Shown: piece by piece, positions 43,639 through 54,492 of the stretch
How the letters are laid out: each line of letters opens with the position of its first letter
How positions within the stretch are numbered: the stretch's first letter is position 1
NCBI GenBank assembly: GCA_963383645.1
Contig: OY726564.1
Coordinates: 107,081,540-107,145,539 of the forward strand
Length of the DNA stretch: 64,000 bases
From: Muscardinus avellanarius
Taxonomy: Eukaryota > Chordata > Mammalia > Rodentia > Gliridae
Reading direction: 5' to 3'
Notes under the pieces: model-generated
The model's database searches: none
Seen by the model: the letters and a program-made list of their open reading frames with translations, nothing else
Told to the model about the DNA's origin: nothing
Program-made: the position numbers and the translations under genes

Positions 43639-44317
43639 ATTTTTTTAATTAAAAACTTAAATAGGAAAATACATCATATTCATAAATTAGAAGATATAAT
43701 ATTGTTAAGATGTGTAGTCTTCCCAGATTAATCAATAGATTCAAGGTCATCCTTATCAAAATCCCATCAGGCTTGGGATGTTTTGGGGGTATAGAAACTG
43801 ACAAATTGATTCTAAAAGTTATATGAAAATGCAAAATATTTAAGAGTAGCCAAACCATCTTTAAAAGGATGAATTAAGTTGGAGAAATTACAACCCGATT
43901 TCAACGCTCATCATAAAGCCATAGTAATAAAGACAATAGGTCCTGACATTAAGTAAACCTACATATAAGTGGTTACTTAATCACTGACAAAAACTCTAAT
44001 GTACTTTTAAGTTTTTTTAAGACAATGATGAGTGAATATTCAATACCTAAATATTGATATGAAGGAAAAATGAGCCTAGACTTCTTTGCTCACAAAAGCA
44101 CTAAAATTAGCTTCAGAAGGATCACACATTTAGCTATAAAAGCTAAAACTGAAAACCTTTTTGAGAGTATCTCAACCTTCTAGGGTAGGCAAAGATTTCT
44201 TAGAAAACAAAAGGCATTACAATAAAAGATAAGAATGTTAACAGGATTTCATCAAAATTAAAAACTCTGCTCTCAGAAGACAAGTTTAGAAATATAAACC
44301 AAGAACTAGAATTCTGT

Positions 44318-44527
44318 ATTTTATTTTACTTTTATTTTATTTTATTTTTTGGTGGTACTGGGGTTCCTGGAAACTCTTCTACCTCCGGACTATACTCCCA
44401 GACCTATTTTATATTTTATTTGGAAACAGGGTCTCTTAAGCCATTGCGGCTGGCTTCGAACCTGCACGATCCTCCTATCTCTGCCTCCCAAGCGCGGGGA
44501 TTACAAGCGTGCGCCACCACGCCCGGC
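44318..44527 (-). mobile_element. B1-ID SINE, type C, inside the L1
   Basis: (TTTTA)n-like tail; gtctcttaagccattgcggc. Confidence 0.92.
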
Positions 44528-45041
44528 TTAAAATACCGTATTTAAATACAACTGAATATGGCTTCTTTCCAGAATATATAAAAAATTTCTATAACCTTAG
44601 TATTAAAAGACAACTCAGGTTTGGGAACAACTGGAATTCTTACATACTATTGTAGAATTACAAAATATCATAGTCATTTTGGAAATGTTTATATTAGTCC
44701 AAAGCGGAAAATAAACCAAATGTACATTCACAGGAAAATGGATAAAACAAACTGTGACATACTAGTCAATGGAATTGTATCAGGGGAAAAAACATACCTA
44801 CTTATATAATGGCATGAATCTTATATTTAGGCTGAATACAATAAACTAAACACAACAGAGTTTGAAGTATACTTTCATTTACATAAAGTTCTAAAGTAAG
44901 CAAAAATAGATATGGTACTAGAATTCAGGAGAGTAATGGCCTTGGAGAGTAACTTTCTGAAGTCACGGAAGTGTTCTCTCTTGACTGGTGGCTATAACAT
45001 ACCACCATACAACTCATCAGGACTCATCAAAAGTGCATGCT

Positions 45042-45244
45042 TAGCCGGGTGTGGTAGTGTACGCTTGTAATCCCAGTACTTGGAAGGATGAGACAGGAGG
45101 ATTGCAGGTTTGAGGACAGTCTCAGCAAGTAGTGAGACTCTTAGCAACTTAGAGAGATCATGTTTCCAAATTAAAAAAAAAAAAAGAGGGGGCTGGCAAT
45201 GTAGCCCAGAGGTTCAATCCCCAGTGCCACATAAAAAAAGAAAA
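45042..45244 (+). mobile_element. B1-ID SINE with shortened ID part
   Basis: Left part complete; ID part lacks the middle (gcccagaggttcaatcccca). Confidence 0.88.
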
Positions 45245-45672
45245 GCTGGGGGTGGTGGCGCACACTTGTAATCCCAGCATTTGGGAGGCTGAGAAGAAGT
45301 ATCACAGCTTCGTGGTCAGCCTCAGCTACTTAGTGAGGCCATCTGCAACTTAGTGAAACTCTTTTCAAAATAAAGAATAAAACATAGGGTTGAGGCTGGG
45401 CGTGGTGGCACACGCTTGTAATCCCCGTGCTTGGGAGGTGGAGACAGGAGGATCATCGCGCAGGTTTGAAGCCAGCCATGCTAGCTTAAGAGACCCTGTT
45501 TCCAAATAAAAAGTATAAAATGGGTCTGGGAATGTAGCCTAGAGGTAGAAGGTTTCCAGGAACCCCAGTACCACCCAAAAAAAAAAAAAACAAAAAAAAG
45601 GGTTGAGGGTGTGGCTCAGAGGTAGAATGCCCCTAGGTTCAATCCCCAGTACTGAAGAAGAAAAAAAAAAAG
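45245..45672 (+). mobile_element. SINE split by a type C SINE
   Basis: Outer 45245-45393 and 45607-45672; inner type C 45394-45598; duplication agggttgag. Confidence 0.88.
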
Positions 45673-45691
45673 TTTATTTTGGGGCTTGGTG

Positions 45692-45782
45692 TGGGGCTTG
45701 GTATGTAGCCCAATGGTAAAGCACTTGCCTAGTATGTGCAAGGCCCTGGGTTCAATCCCCAGCACCACAGGAAAAAAAAAAA
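45692..45782 (+). mobile_element. ID element, complete
   Basis: gcacttgcctagtatgtgca then ccctgggttcaatccccagc. Duplication aagtttatttt (45670-45680 and after the tail). tRNA-derived SINE, not a tRNA gene. Confidence 0.92.
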
Positions 45783-45873
45783 GTTTATTTTTTAAAAACT
45801 CAGCATTAATATTATTTTAAATAGCAAAGAAAAGGGAAAAAGTCCTGAAAGATAAAGAAAAGTGCACACAAAC

Positions 45874-46037
45874 CTTTATGATCTGAGCTAGAGACACACT
45901 TTCCTGCTGAGCGAGGGAGATGCCTCTGACCCTTTCCACATCTGACAGCTGGCGTACTGACTCCTCAATGGCACTCAAGTAACTGAGCTCTGCGGCCATG
46001 CGATGCTGGAGGCCAGCGGGAGAAAAACGCTGTGGAC
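45874..46037 (-). CDS. CEP350: CEP350 coding exon, start of coiled-coil block
   Basis: A 164-nt exon, acceptor gccctctag, donor AAG|gtttgt. It reads PQRFSPAGLQHRMAAELSYL, then SAIEESVRQLSDVERVRGI, then SLAQQESVSLAQIIK, ending in phase 0. It is strongly helical and begins the long coiled-coil region that runs through the next three exons. The neighbouring exon continues with AQQQRHERD without a break. Confidence 0.95.
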
Positions 46038-46487
46038 CTAGAGGGCACAACAAGTAAGTATTAACTGGAAAAGCTTACATGAAATCTATTTCTCATTTTA
46101 AGACCCTAAAACAAACCTCCTTTCTTCTATAGGAAAGACAGTAACTTACTAGTACAATGTGTTTCATCAGCTGTTTCCCTTTATGTGTGCAAGCACATGT
46201 TTCCAGTGGACATGTACACCTATACACACTCTGGAATCCATATGTGGCATGCATTTTTAGGCGAGTTATGACTAATGCTGGCAACATGGGAAAGGTCATG
46301 ACTATTGAATCTCTCATGCTTTTCAATATTAAGTGCTTACAGTTTTTGTCTAATACTACTTCAAACAGTAATCACATTTACTTGAAATGACATTTTCCTA
46401 CGGCTCAACTAAAAGAGAAAAAGAAGGAATTTCCAGGGAAACAACAGAATCTCCTTTTTAGACTGGTAACTGCACAGATCCACTTAC
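46038..46487. other. intron between two exons, no repeat recognised
   Basis: Unique sequence; short open frames on both strands look like chance. Confidence 0.5.
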
Positions 46488-46705
46488 CTGGTGCTGACAC
46501 CATCTCTGAGGCTGCTCTGCTGGTAGCCAGGTTCTCATCAGTGAAAGGCACACCTGGCTTCGATACTGTGGTTGGTGGTACCATTACTGAGGACTTAGAT
46601 CTTTCTAATGTAGTCCCAGGAAGGTCAAACTGTAACAATTTCTGGGAACTTGGAGATAGAGGAGAAGTTGGAGTCTTCTGAGCTCTTCCTTTGTCTGATG
46701 AGACA
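46488..46705 (-). CDS. CEP350: CEP350 coding exon, Ser/Thr/Pro-rich
   Basis: A 218-nt exon, acceptor aaacttctag, donor CAG|gtaagt (a consensus donor). It reads VSSDKGRAQKTPTSPLSPSS, then LQFDLPGTTLERSKSSVMVP, then ENLATSRAASEMVSAP, and ends with one base of Gly. It has several SP/TP sites (KTPTSPLSP) that could be proline-directed kinase sites; that is an inference. No folded domain is visible. Confidence 0.92.
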
Positions 46706-46926
46706 CTAGAAGTTTTGTTTCATAAAGTCATTACAGAAAATAAACTATTACAAATGAACAATTCATAAAAATAACATGCATTATTGTCTTTACCAATATT
46801 AACTTTAACAAGCTATGATTTAGGCATTTATTTGTTTACCAATAAAAATTCCATTAAAAATAGATCTCAGTATATTACACAAAGTACTAGAAAAAGTACA
46901 AAGTCACGTTAAGAAGAATAAATTGA

Positions 46927-47162
46927 AGCTGGGTGTGATAGTGCATGCTTGTAATCCCAGTACTTGGGAGGCTGAGACAAGAGGCTCTCGAGTTCAAAGT
47001 CAGCCTTGGCAACTAAGTGAAGCTCTTAGCAATTTAGTGAGACCCTGTTTCTAAAGAAAAAGAAAGAGTCTTGCTAAGTTTGGAGAGCCTTGAATTCAGG
47101 ATTCTCCTATCTCAGTTTCCCAAGTACTGGGATTACAGGCATATTCCACCATGCCTGCTTGT
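46927..47162 (+). mobile_element. B1 part (plus) next to B1 monomer (minus)
   Basis: 46927-47062 is a plus SINE left part; 47067-47162 is a minus B1-like sequence. Head to head. Confidence 0.75.
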
Positions 47163-47209
47163 AACTTTAATTCTGTATGAATTACAGTATAAAATATACA
47201 TTACTTTAC

Positions 47210-47396
47210 CTCACAGAATGCACAGAAAGTTCTTCCAAAGTGTTCTCAGTGTCAAGAGTCTGCTCATAATCTTTAAGGGAAAGTCTGCTGCTGGCCCCAG
47301 ACTTCTTTCCTTGCTGGGAGCTGCGCTCTGAGCCAGACTGTACTTTTTCCTCATCAACATGTGAGTTTTGAACATCTCCAGTGAATGGATCCAACC
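47210..47396 (-). CDS. CEP350: CEP350 coding exon
   Basis: A 187-nt exon, acceptor actttacag, donor GAG|gtaaag. It completes a Trp codon and reads LDPFTGDVQNSHVDEEKVQS, then SRLSLKDYEQTLDTENTLEE and LSVHSV, ending with two bases of a Ser codon. The sequence is polar and acidic with a probable short amphipathic helix in KDYEQTLDTENTLEEL. A B1 monomer (minus) ends 48 bp below the donor. Confidence 0.92.
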
Positions 47397-47499
47397 CTGT
47401 AAAGTAAAGTTCTTATAAAGCGGATTCCAAATATCAGAGTTACTAAGAGATAACAACTGATAAATTATACTGTACCTAAATACTTAAAAAGTGACTTAT

Positions 47500-47650
47500 G
47501 GCTGGATGTGGCGGCACACACTTGTAATCCCCGTGCTTGGGAGGCTGAGACAGGAGGATCGCATAGGTTCGAAGCCAGCCTAAGTAGCCCAGAGGTAGAA
47601 GGCCCTGGGTTCCATCCCCAGTACCACCAAAAAAAAAAAAAAAAAAAAAG
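47500..47650 (+). mobile_element. B1-ID SINE, internally deleted
   Basis: gccagcctaagtagcccaga joins B1 straight to ID; duplication aaaagtgacttatg. Confidence 0.88.
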
Positions 47651-47966
47651 TGACTTATGTTTAAAATTTGTTTTCTATATCTAAAATATAGAAGGTTATT
47701 TTTCTACCTCCATTTAAGGAAAATAAAAAATTTTCCATTAATATCCTCTACTTGCTACTAGTAAATTCTTCTTAGCTCAACTAGTAATAAAACATAATAA
47801 TCATTTAAACAAAAGAGTTTTTTAAGGATAAAATCCAGAACTGGGAGAAAAATGGTTATCAACTACCAATTGAACTACATAACTCTTTTGAAAGAATATA
47901 TGGCAAGAACTATGTAACTAGAGCCATAAAAATGTTCATATTCTCGGATTAAGACTGGCTTAGAAG
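47651..47966. other. intron, no recognised feature
   Basis: AT-rich unique sequence. Confidence 0.5.
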
Positions 47967-48402
47967 CCGGGTATGGTGGCAAACTCTTGTAATCCCAGCA
48001 CTTGGGAGGCTGAGACAAGAGGATTGCACAGGTTCAAAGCCAGCCTCAGCTACTTAGGCTCTCAGCAACTTAGTGAGACCCTGTTTCCAATGAAAGTATA
48101 AAATAGGCCAGGGAGTATAGCCTGGTAGTAGAAAAGTCCCTCGGCTCCACATCCAGTACCACAAAAAAAAAAAAAAAAAAAAAGAACCTATGCGATCCTC
48201 CTCTCAGTCTCCCAAGTATCAAGATTATAAGCGTGTGCCACCACGCCCAGCTTCAGATAAGAAAATTTGAGGATTATATTTAATGATACTCAGACTTCAT
48301 TCTATATTATTTCTTAAAATTTTTTCTTGCAGTCCTGGGGATTAAACCCAGTGACATTCTGCCTCCTAGCCCTATTTTACTTTATATTTTGAAATAGTTT
48401 TT
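47967..48402 (+). mobile_element. B1-ID SINE followed by minus SINE fragments
   Basis: 47967-48184 (+) full dimer. 48185-48252 minus B1 end and 48328-48402 minus ID-plus-linker fragment. Confidence 0.82.
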
Positions 48403-48416
48403 AAAAAGCACTTGCA

Positions 48417-48850
48417 AGCAGAGCATGGTGGTACACGCCTGTAATCCTAGTATGTGGGAGGCTGAGATAGGAAAACTGCAGGTTCATGGCCGGCCTCAGC
48501 AGCATATGCCCTCTGCAACCTAGTGAGACCCTGTTTCAAAATATATAAAAATAGAGCCGGGCGTGGTGGCACATGCTTATAATTCCAGTACATGGGAGGC
48601 TGAGACAAGATAGGAAGATCATGGTTCAAGGATAGCCTTAGCTACTACTTAGTGAGGCCATTTGCAACTCAGTGAGACCCTGTTTCAAAATAAAGAATAA
48701 AAAATAGGGCTGGAAGTGTAGCTTGGAGGTAGAATGGCCCTGGGTTCCATCCTCATACCAAAAAAAAAAAAAAAAAAATACATATGAACTGGGAATATAG
48801 CTTAGAGGTCGAATGTCTCCAGGTTTCATCCCCAGTGCCACATTTTAAAA
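48417..48850 (+). mobile_element. SINE split by a second SINE
   Basis: Outer 48417-48553 and 48787-48850; inner full dimer 48555-48780 in the linker. Confidence 0.87.
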
Positions 48851-48859
48851 AAGGAATTG

Positions 48860-49245
48860 ATGCCAGGAGTGATGGCACATGCCTATAATACCAGGATTTG
48901 GGAAACTGAACCAGGAAGATCACAGGCTCAAGGTCAGTCTCAGATACCTAGCAAGACTCTTTCAAAATAAAAATAAAGCTGGGCATGGTGGCGCACGCTT
49001 GTAATCCCAGCACTTGGGAGGCTGAGACAGAAGGATCGTGCAGGTTCGACGCCAGCCTCAGCTGGATTAAGAGACTCTGTTTCCAAATAAAATATAAAAA
49101 ATAGGTCTGGGAGTGTCTCCAGGAGTTAGAAGGTGCCTGGGTTCCATCCCCAGTACCACCAAAATAAAAATAAAAATAAAAAAGATTGGGGGTATAGCTC
49201 AGAGGTAGAATACTCCTGTATTTAATCCCCAGGACCCAAAACAAT
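48860..49245 (+). mobile_element. SINE split by a second SINE
   Basis: Outer 48860-48975 and 49181-49245; inner 48977-49180 with B/C-like features (cagctggattaagagactct). Confidence 0.86.
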
Positions 49246-49632
49246 CAACAACAACAATAAAACCCAGCAATTACAAAGCAATATTATCTACATTTGTTTT
49301 TTTTTAAATAAAGTTTTATGTGTGTGGTTTTATGTGTATACTGAGAAAACAGGCAGCAAAAATGTTAATAATTATTATCTCAGAATGATCAATGCAGATT
49401 TATGTTTCTTGGATGAGTATTTATTTGTAATTTTAGTTTTTTATCATGTATTCCTTTTGTCTTACAAAGTTATAATGTTATCTATCAAAATACATAATCA
49501 CAAAAATAAATTTGAAGGCTAATTACACTGTCATAAGTTCCTCTACCTGCTTACCGAATCAAGTCATAATTTTAGATCACTACCACAAAATCACTGGGAA
49601 GAGGAAAAGTTAGCATATAGAATTCCACTTAC
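49246..49632. other. intron, no recognised feature
   Basis: AT-rich unique sequence below the 49633-49802 exon. Confidence 0.5.
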
Positions 49633-49802
49633 ATTCTATCTTTTCCTTTTTTCCTTTCTTTCCTTTACAAGTAGATGAACGAGATGATGCAGCAGAGAGG
49701 GTTCCTGATGAATGTGAGGAGGCAGCGTCCAGGGAGGAAAGGTCATAGGCAGGCTTCCTGCTAGGATGGGCTTCCTGAACGCCTAAACTGCTCTCACCAA
49801 GA
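49633..49802 (-). CDS. CEP350: CEP350 coding exon, Ser-rich then Lys-rich
   Basis: A 170-nt exon, acceptor cgttggcag, donor AAT|gtaagt. In the frame set by its neighbours it reads LGESSLGVQEAHPSRKPAYD, then a Ser-rich run (AASSHSSGTLSAASSRSS), then a Lys-rich patch (CKGKKGKKEKIE) ending in one base of a Trp codon. Longer frames on this stretch carry stops in the exon context and are not used. It is a low-complexity linker. Confidence 0.9.
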
Positions 49803-50089
49803 CTGCCAACGAAAAAGTGACAAGTGGTGAAAGAAAATACAAAACATCAGAGGGAGCCTGCAAATTCCATTTCAAAGCAGCTCTGGGCCTATGGTGTAAA
49901 TGCCATGAGGAAAGCTCACCTCTTGAGCTGAAAAAAGATATGGACAAGAAGTTATCAATGAAATTAAATGGTGGTAAACACAATCCCTATTAAGATACCA
50001 ATTTCATTCTTTATAGAGCTAAATAAAATAAAAAGATAGTCCTAAAATTCATATGGAAACAAAAGACCCAGAATAGCCAAAGCAATCCT

Positions 50090-50326
50090 GAGCATGGGGC
50101 AGATGCCTGTTATTCCAGTACTTAGGAGGCTGAGACAGGAGGACTGCAGGCTCAAGACCAGTCTCAACAACTTAGCAAGGCTCTCAGCAGTTTAATGAGA
50201 TCTTGTTTCAAAATAAAATATAAAAAGGACTGGGAGTGTAGCTCAGTTGCACAATGCCTCGTTCAATTCTCCAGTACCAAAATAAAAAAAAAAGAAAAGA
50301 AAGAAAAGAAAAGGAAAAGGAAAAGA
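50090..50326 (+). mobile_element. B1-ID dimer SINE in L1
   Basis: gactgggagtgtagctcagt; tail (AAAGA)n-like. Confidence 0.88.
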
Positions 50327-50401
50327 ATCATACAGGAGACATCACAATACCTGATTTCAAATTATACTACAGAGTAATAGTAACAAAAACAGATACCCAA
50401 A

Positions 50402-50588
50402 GCCAGGCGTGGTGGCGCACGCTTGTAATCCCCACGCTTGGGAGGCAGAGACAGGAGGATCACGCAGGTTCGAAGCCAGCAGCGCGCGCTGGCTTAGGAG
50501 ACCCTGTTTCCAAATAAAAATGTAAGAATAGGTCTGGGAGTGTAGCCCGGAGGTAGAAGGGCTTCCAGGAACCCCAGTACCGCCAAAA
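50402..50588 (+). mobile_element. B1-ID SINE, type C, in L1
   Basis: gcgcgcgctggcttaggaga and gggcttccaggaacccc. Confidence 0.93.
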
Positions 50589-50997
50589 AAAATATATGTA
50601 TATATATAATACACAGACCAATGGATTAGAATAGAAGATACAGAGACAAAACCTCACATGGATAGCCAGCTGATTTTTGACAAAGGTGCCAAAACATATA
50701 CAGGAGACAACAAATAATGTTGGGAAAACTGGAAGCCCCCACGTAGAAGAATGAGATTAGACCCCTCTCACTCTGTACAAAAGTCAAATCAAGATGGATC
50801 AAAGACCTAGAAGTTAGACCAGAAATGTTACAATACTAGAAGAAAACAAAGGAATCAACTCTCCAACATATAGGCACTGGTAAAATTTCCTGAACAAGAT
50901 CCCTAAAGCTTAGGAAATAAAATTGAGAATCAATAAAAGAGATACCATCAAATTAACCCCTGAAAGAAATTTAGATTGTAATCAAAGATGGCATCTA

Positions 50998-51142
50998 ACT
51001 GGCTGACATACAAGGATCACAAGTTAAAGGTCAGCCTCAGCAACTTAGTGAGACCCTATTTCAGAATTAGAAAGAAAATAGGGCTGGTGGTGTAGAACTC
51101 CCTGAATTTAATCCCCAGTACCACAAACAAACAAGCCAAAAA
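50998..51142 (+). mobile_element. B1-ID SINE, diverged, 5'-truncated
   Basis: gtcagcctcagcaacttagt ... tttaatccccagtaccac. Confidence 0.8.
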
Positions 51143-51157
51143 AAAAAAAAAGGCAAC

Positions 51158-51617
51158 TTTTTTTTTTTTTAATGGTACTAAGGATGAAAGCCAGAAGCTT
51201 CCCTCCTTAGTAACATAAAATAATAACTACCTCCAGCTACACCCTCAGTCCAATGTTTTATTCTTTATTTTGAAACAGCATCTCACTAAGTTGCGGAGGG
51301 CCTCACAAGTTGCTGAGGCTGGACACAAACTTGTGATCCTACTGCCTCAGCCTCCCAAATGCTGGGATTACAAGTGTGAGCCACAACACGTGGCTTCTAT
51401 TTTACTTTTTTTTTTTTTTCAGTACTAGGGGTGGAACTCAGGAGCATTCTAACTTCAAGCAACACCCCCAGCCCTATTTTTTATTCTTTACTTTAAAACA
51501 GGATTTCACTGAGTTGCAAAGGACCTTGCTAAGTCGCTGAGGCTGTCCACAAACTGTGATCCTCGTCTCAGACTCCCAAATGCTGAGATTACAAACTTGT
51601 GCCATCACGCCCAGCTG
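51158..51617 (-). mobile_element. two minus B1-ID SINEs
   Basis: 51158-51395 has about 40 extra bases in its ID part. 51406-51617 is a full dimer with imperfect duplication cttctattttactttt / ctgctattttattttt. Confidence 0.88.
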
Positions 51618-51858
51618 CTATTTTATTTTTTTAACTTATGACCATAGTCTGGATTCTTCTGGCTCAATTTCATATTGGGGGAAAAAAATCTCAGATGATT
51701 TGTTTACTGAAGTGAAACCAATAATTTCAGACATATAAGAGAAAAAATATATATAATGTTGAACACTAGAAAATGTGGTCTCAATTTCTATTTAAATGTG
51801 TAATTTTATACAGCATAACTACTTTCCCTCTGATAATCTTATAGAGAACAATAATAAC

Positions 51859-52065
51859 TTTTTTTTGGTGGTGGTAGTACAGATTGAACTCAGGGGCATT
51901 CTATCTCTGAGCTACATCCACAGCCCTATTTTACTGTTTTTTGAAACAAGATTTGAGTATCTGAGAGCCTTCCTAAATTGCTAAGGATGGCTTTGGACCT
52001 GCGATCCTCCTGTCTCAGCCTCCCAAGTACTGGGATTACAGGTATGTACCACCATGCGTGGCTGA
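51859..52065 (-). mobile_element. B1-ID dimer SINE
   Basis: Full minus dimer from ttttttttggtggtggtagt to accatgcgtggct. Confidence 0.9.
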
Positions 52066-52131
52066 GAAAAATAATTTAATGTGTTCTGTATTAACCTGGA
52101 AACAAAACGAACCAAATCATATTGATGACGA

Positions 52132-52134
<3 letters not shown>

Positions 52135-52174
<40 letters not shown>

Positions 52175-52175
52175 C
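52135..52175. repeat. (GA)n microsatellite
   Basis: About 19 GA units with one A interruption. Confidence 0.96.
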
Positions 52176-52177
52176 TG

Positions 52178-52467
52178 ACTTTTATTTTATTTTTAAGTCT
52201 TTATTTTGAAACAGGCTCTCACTGAGTTACAAAGGGCCTCACTAAGTAGCTGAGGCTGTTCACGAATCTGGATCCTCCTGTCTCAGCTTCCAAATTCTGG
52301 GATTACAAGCCCTGTTCAAAATAAAGAATAAAAGAATAGGGCGGGGGTGTAGCTCGGAGGTAGAATGCCCTGGTTTCTACTTACCCCCAGTACCACACAC
52401 AAAAAAAAAGAATGAAATGAAGCTGGGGGTGTAGCTCTGAGGTAGAATGTCCCTGGGACCTATCCTC

Positions 52468-52519
<52 letters not shown>
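52178..52519. mobile_element. SINE fragments of both orientations and (CA)n
   Basis: Minus linker-plus-B1 52178-52311; plus ID end 52312-52405; a second plus ID end 52422-52475 running into (CA)n to 52519. Confidence 0.82.
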
Positions 52520-52522
<3 letters not shown>

Positions 52523-52654
52523 TTATTACATGTGACCACGGAGTTCAGTATCTATCTTAAGTGCCTCAATTCTACCAAAGAAAACCACTCTTAAGCTTCT
52601 TATATTACTATATCACAGGACAGTTTCTCAATATTATCCTCTACTGTGGACTCA

Positions 52655-52830
52655 AAGATTGATCTGACGACCTAGACCTGACTTCTCGGATTTCTCGTAA
52701 CAACTCTGTGAGGAAAGCAGGTACTATTATACCCCCATTTTAGACAAGAAGACTAAAGACGGGGAGGTTAGTAACATGCATAAATATGAGCAATGAGTAC
52801 TGAAGAGAGCCAGCAGTCTGGATCCAGAGT
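52655..52830 (-). repeat. MIR fragment
   Basis: cccccattttagacaagaag ... ggggaggttagtaacatgca is the complement of the MIR core. It lies 115 bp below the 52945-53095 exon. Confidence 0.7.
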
Positions 52831-52944
52831 CCTCTACATGGATCTTTAGGCAAGCAACATCTGACTGCTATTCAGACCACAGTTCTCATTTATACATCTT
52901 TTTCACTCTTCAGACTTTATTCCATACTGCTAACATATTCTTAC

Positions 52945-53095
52945 TTAGGTTCGAGGGTTGATTTTCTTTCTGTTGAAGTCACACTCCCTGGTGAGGAGAC
53001 AAAATCATCTTCATAGGAAACACTGCTTAGAGGGGTTACAACGGCATTCAGAGGCTGAGATGCTGATGCTCCTCTGTCCAATCTGTCTTCAAATC
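52945..53095 (-). CDS. CEP350: CEP350 coding exon with SYEDDFVSSPG motif
   Basis: A 151-nt exon with acceptor cttttaacag and donor CTAA|gtaaga. It reads FEDRLDRGASASQPLNAVV, then SYEDDFVSSPGSVTSTERK, ending with two bases of an Asn codon finished by the next exon. The acidic SYEDDF stretch resembles short acidic/aromatic repeats found elsewhere in the CEP350 family. No known domain is visible. The phase is 2 in and 2 out. Confidence 0.93.
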
Positions 53096-53670
53096 CTGTT
53101 AAAAGTAATAATTGACACATGGTTAAAAATAAAAATAAAAATATAAGTAAAATATTCCATAACATGGAGATTTGTAACATGAATTTACTGGCAGTTTAAT
53201 TTGCTTTTATTACTGCTTCTTTTCAATTTACTTTTTTTATCTAACAATACATTTTAATTTATTAGAAAAAATTTCAAACATACATGAAAATAAAACAGCA
53301 TAATAAAACTAATATATCTATCATCCAGCTTTAACAATGACCAACATATATGCAATCTAGTTTCAATTAAACCTTCTATTCTCAACTACCAAACCCTGCA
53401 CACATTATTTTGAAGCAAATCCCAGATATCATTCCATTTCTAAATGTTTCAGTATAATCACAATATCATAATGAAAATCTAAAAATAAAAGTATTGATTA
53501 AAGTACTTTGCTTTCATCAAAAAAAATTTTAAGTTACCACCAATACAAGTAAGTGACTAAACAAAAGAGAAATAATTAAGAATCTGTACATGATCATAAA
53601 GAAATGTCTAAATAAGTCATATTTGCAGGATTTCAGAGATTAAAAAGGAACTTTAAAAGTTAACTGTCTT
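53096..53670. other. intron with possible old LINE remnant
   Basis: 53225-53480 (aatttcaaacatacatgaaa ... gaagcaaatcccagatatca) resembles an old L1 3'-type repeat on the minus strand; uncertain. Confidence 0.4.
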
Positions 53671-54016
53671 GCCAGGCGTGGTGGCACACGTTTGTAATCC
53701 CAGCATACGGAGGCTAAGACAAAAGGACTGCAGTTCATGGACAGCCTCAGCTACTTAGCGAGGCCCTTTGTAACTCAGTGAGACCCTGTTTCAAAAATAA
53801 AAAGACTAGCCGGGCGTGGTGGCGCATGCTTGTAATCCCAGCATTCGGGAGGCTGAGACTGGAGGATCGAGGTTCGAGGACAGCCTCAGCTACTTAGTGA
53901 GGCTCTTCGCAACTCAGTGAGACCCTGTCTCAAAATAAAGAATAAAAAATAAGGCTGGGTGTGTAGCTTGGAGATAGAATGCCCATGGGTCCCATCCCCA
54001 GTGTACCCCCCAAAAA
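53671..54016 (+). mobile_element. B1 part plus complete B1-ID SINE
   Basis: 53671-53807 left part only, then full dimer 53809-54016. The outer ID part was not found, so it is probably lost. Confidence 0.86.
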
Positions 54017-54492
54017 ATTCTGACTATTAAAGTTATTTTGACAAGTAGTAAGATAGTTGTTTTCATATTAGAAATTTTACTACATTGCCCCTCTCAATTC
54101 ATGACAACTATATTCCAAGGATCCACAGTTACTGTGTTAAAAAGTTTATAGATTTAAGTATGTAACTATGGCCACAGAAAATCTAGTATATGATATATGC
54201 CAAATTCCAAACATCATATACGAATTTCTCTAAACAAGATAAAAATTTCTACAAGTCAACTATTGTTTTATGACAATAACAAGTAAAAACTAGAATTTTA
54301 AAGATTAAAAATTAATACTGTAGTTGACATTTGCAGGTAGTTCAGATGACTAATATGAATTATAAGTCTCAATTATTTTTATAATACACAATGAAAAGTA
54401 TATACTTAATTATATCACCTTGTACAGAAATTATGAAATAATTTATCTTAAAGAAACATATAGCTGGTGTAAGCCTGTCCCATTTTTCTCAC
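54017..54492. other. intron, no recognised feature
   Basis: AT-rich sequence below the large exon. Confidence 0.5.

Larger units (their letters stand above)
43330..45040 (+). mobile_element. old L1 (ORF2 3' part and 3'UTR), interrupted by SINEs
   Basis: Sense pieces 43330-43430, 43640-44315 (aaatcccatcaggcttggga, aaagcactaaaattagcttc) and 44528-45040 (acaggaaaatggataaaaca). Interrupted at 43432 and 44318. Heavily mutated. Confidence 0.75.
49993..50990 (+). mobile_element. L1 ORF2 3' part, interrupted by two SINEs
   Basis: Sense L1 pieces 49993-50091, 50328-50400, 50589-50990 (gccagctgatttttgacaaa, caagatggatcaaagaccta). SINEs sit at 50090-50326 and 50402-50588. Confidence 0.85.

Noticed and set aside
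45692..45782. tRNA-like sequence with A/B-box-like motifs
   Set aside because: It is an ID SINE with an A tail and target duplication, not a functional tRNA gene.
46093..46390. Opposed 77-codon frames between two exons
   Set aside because: No splice support, no recognisable peptide; chance frames.
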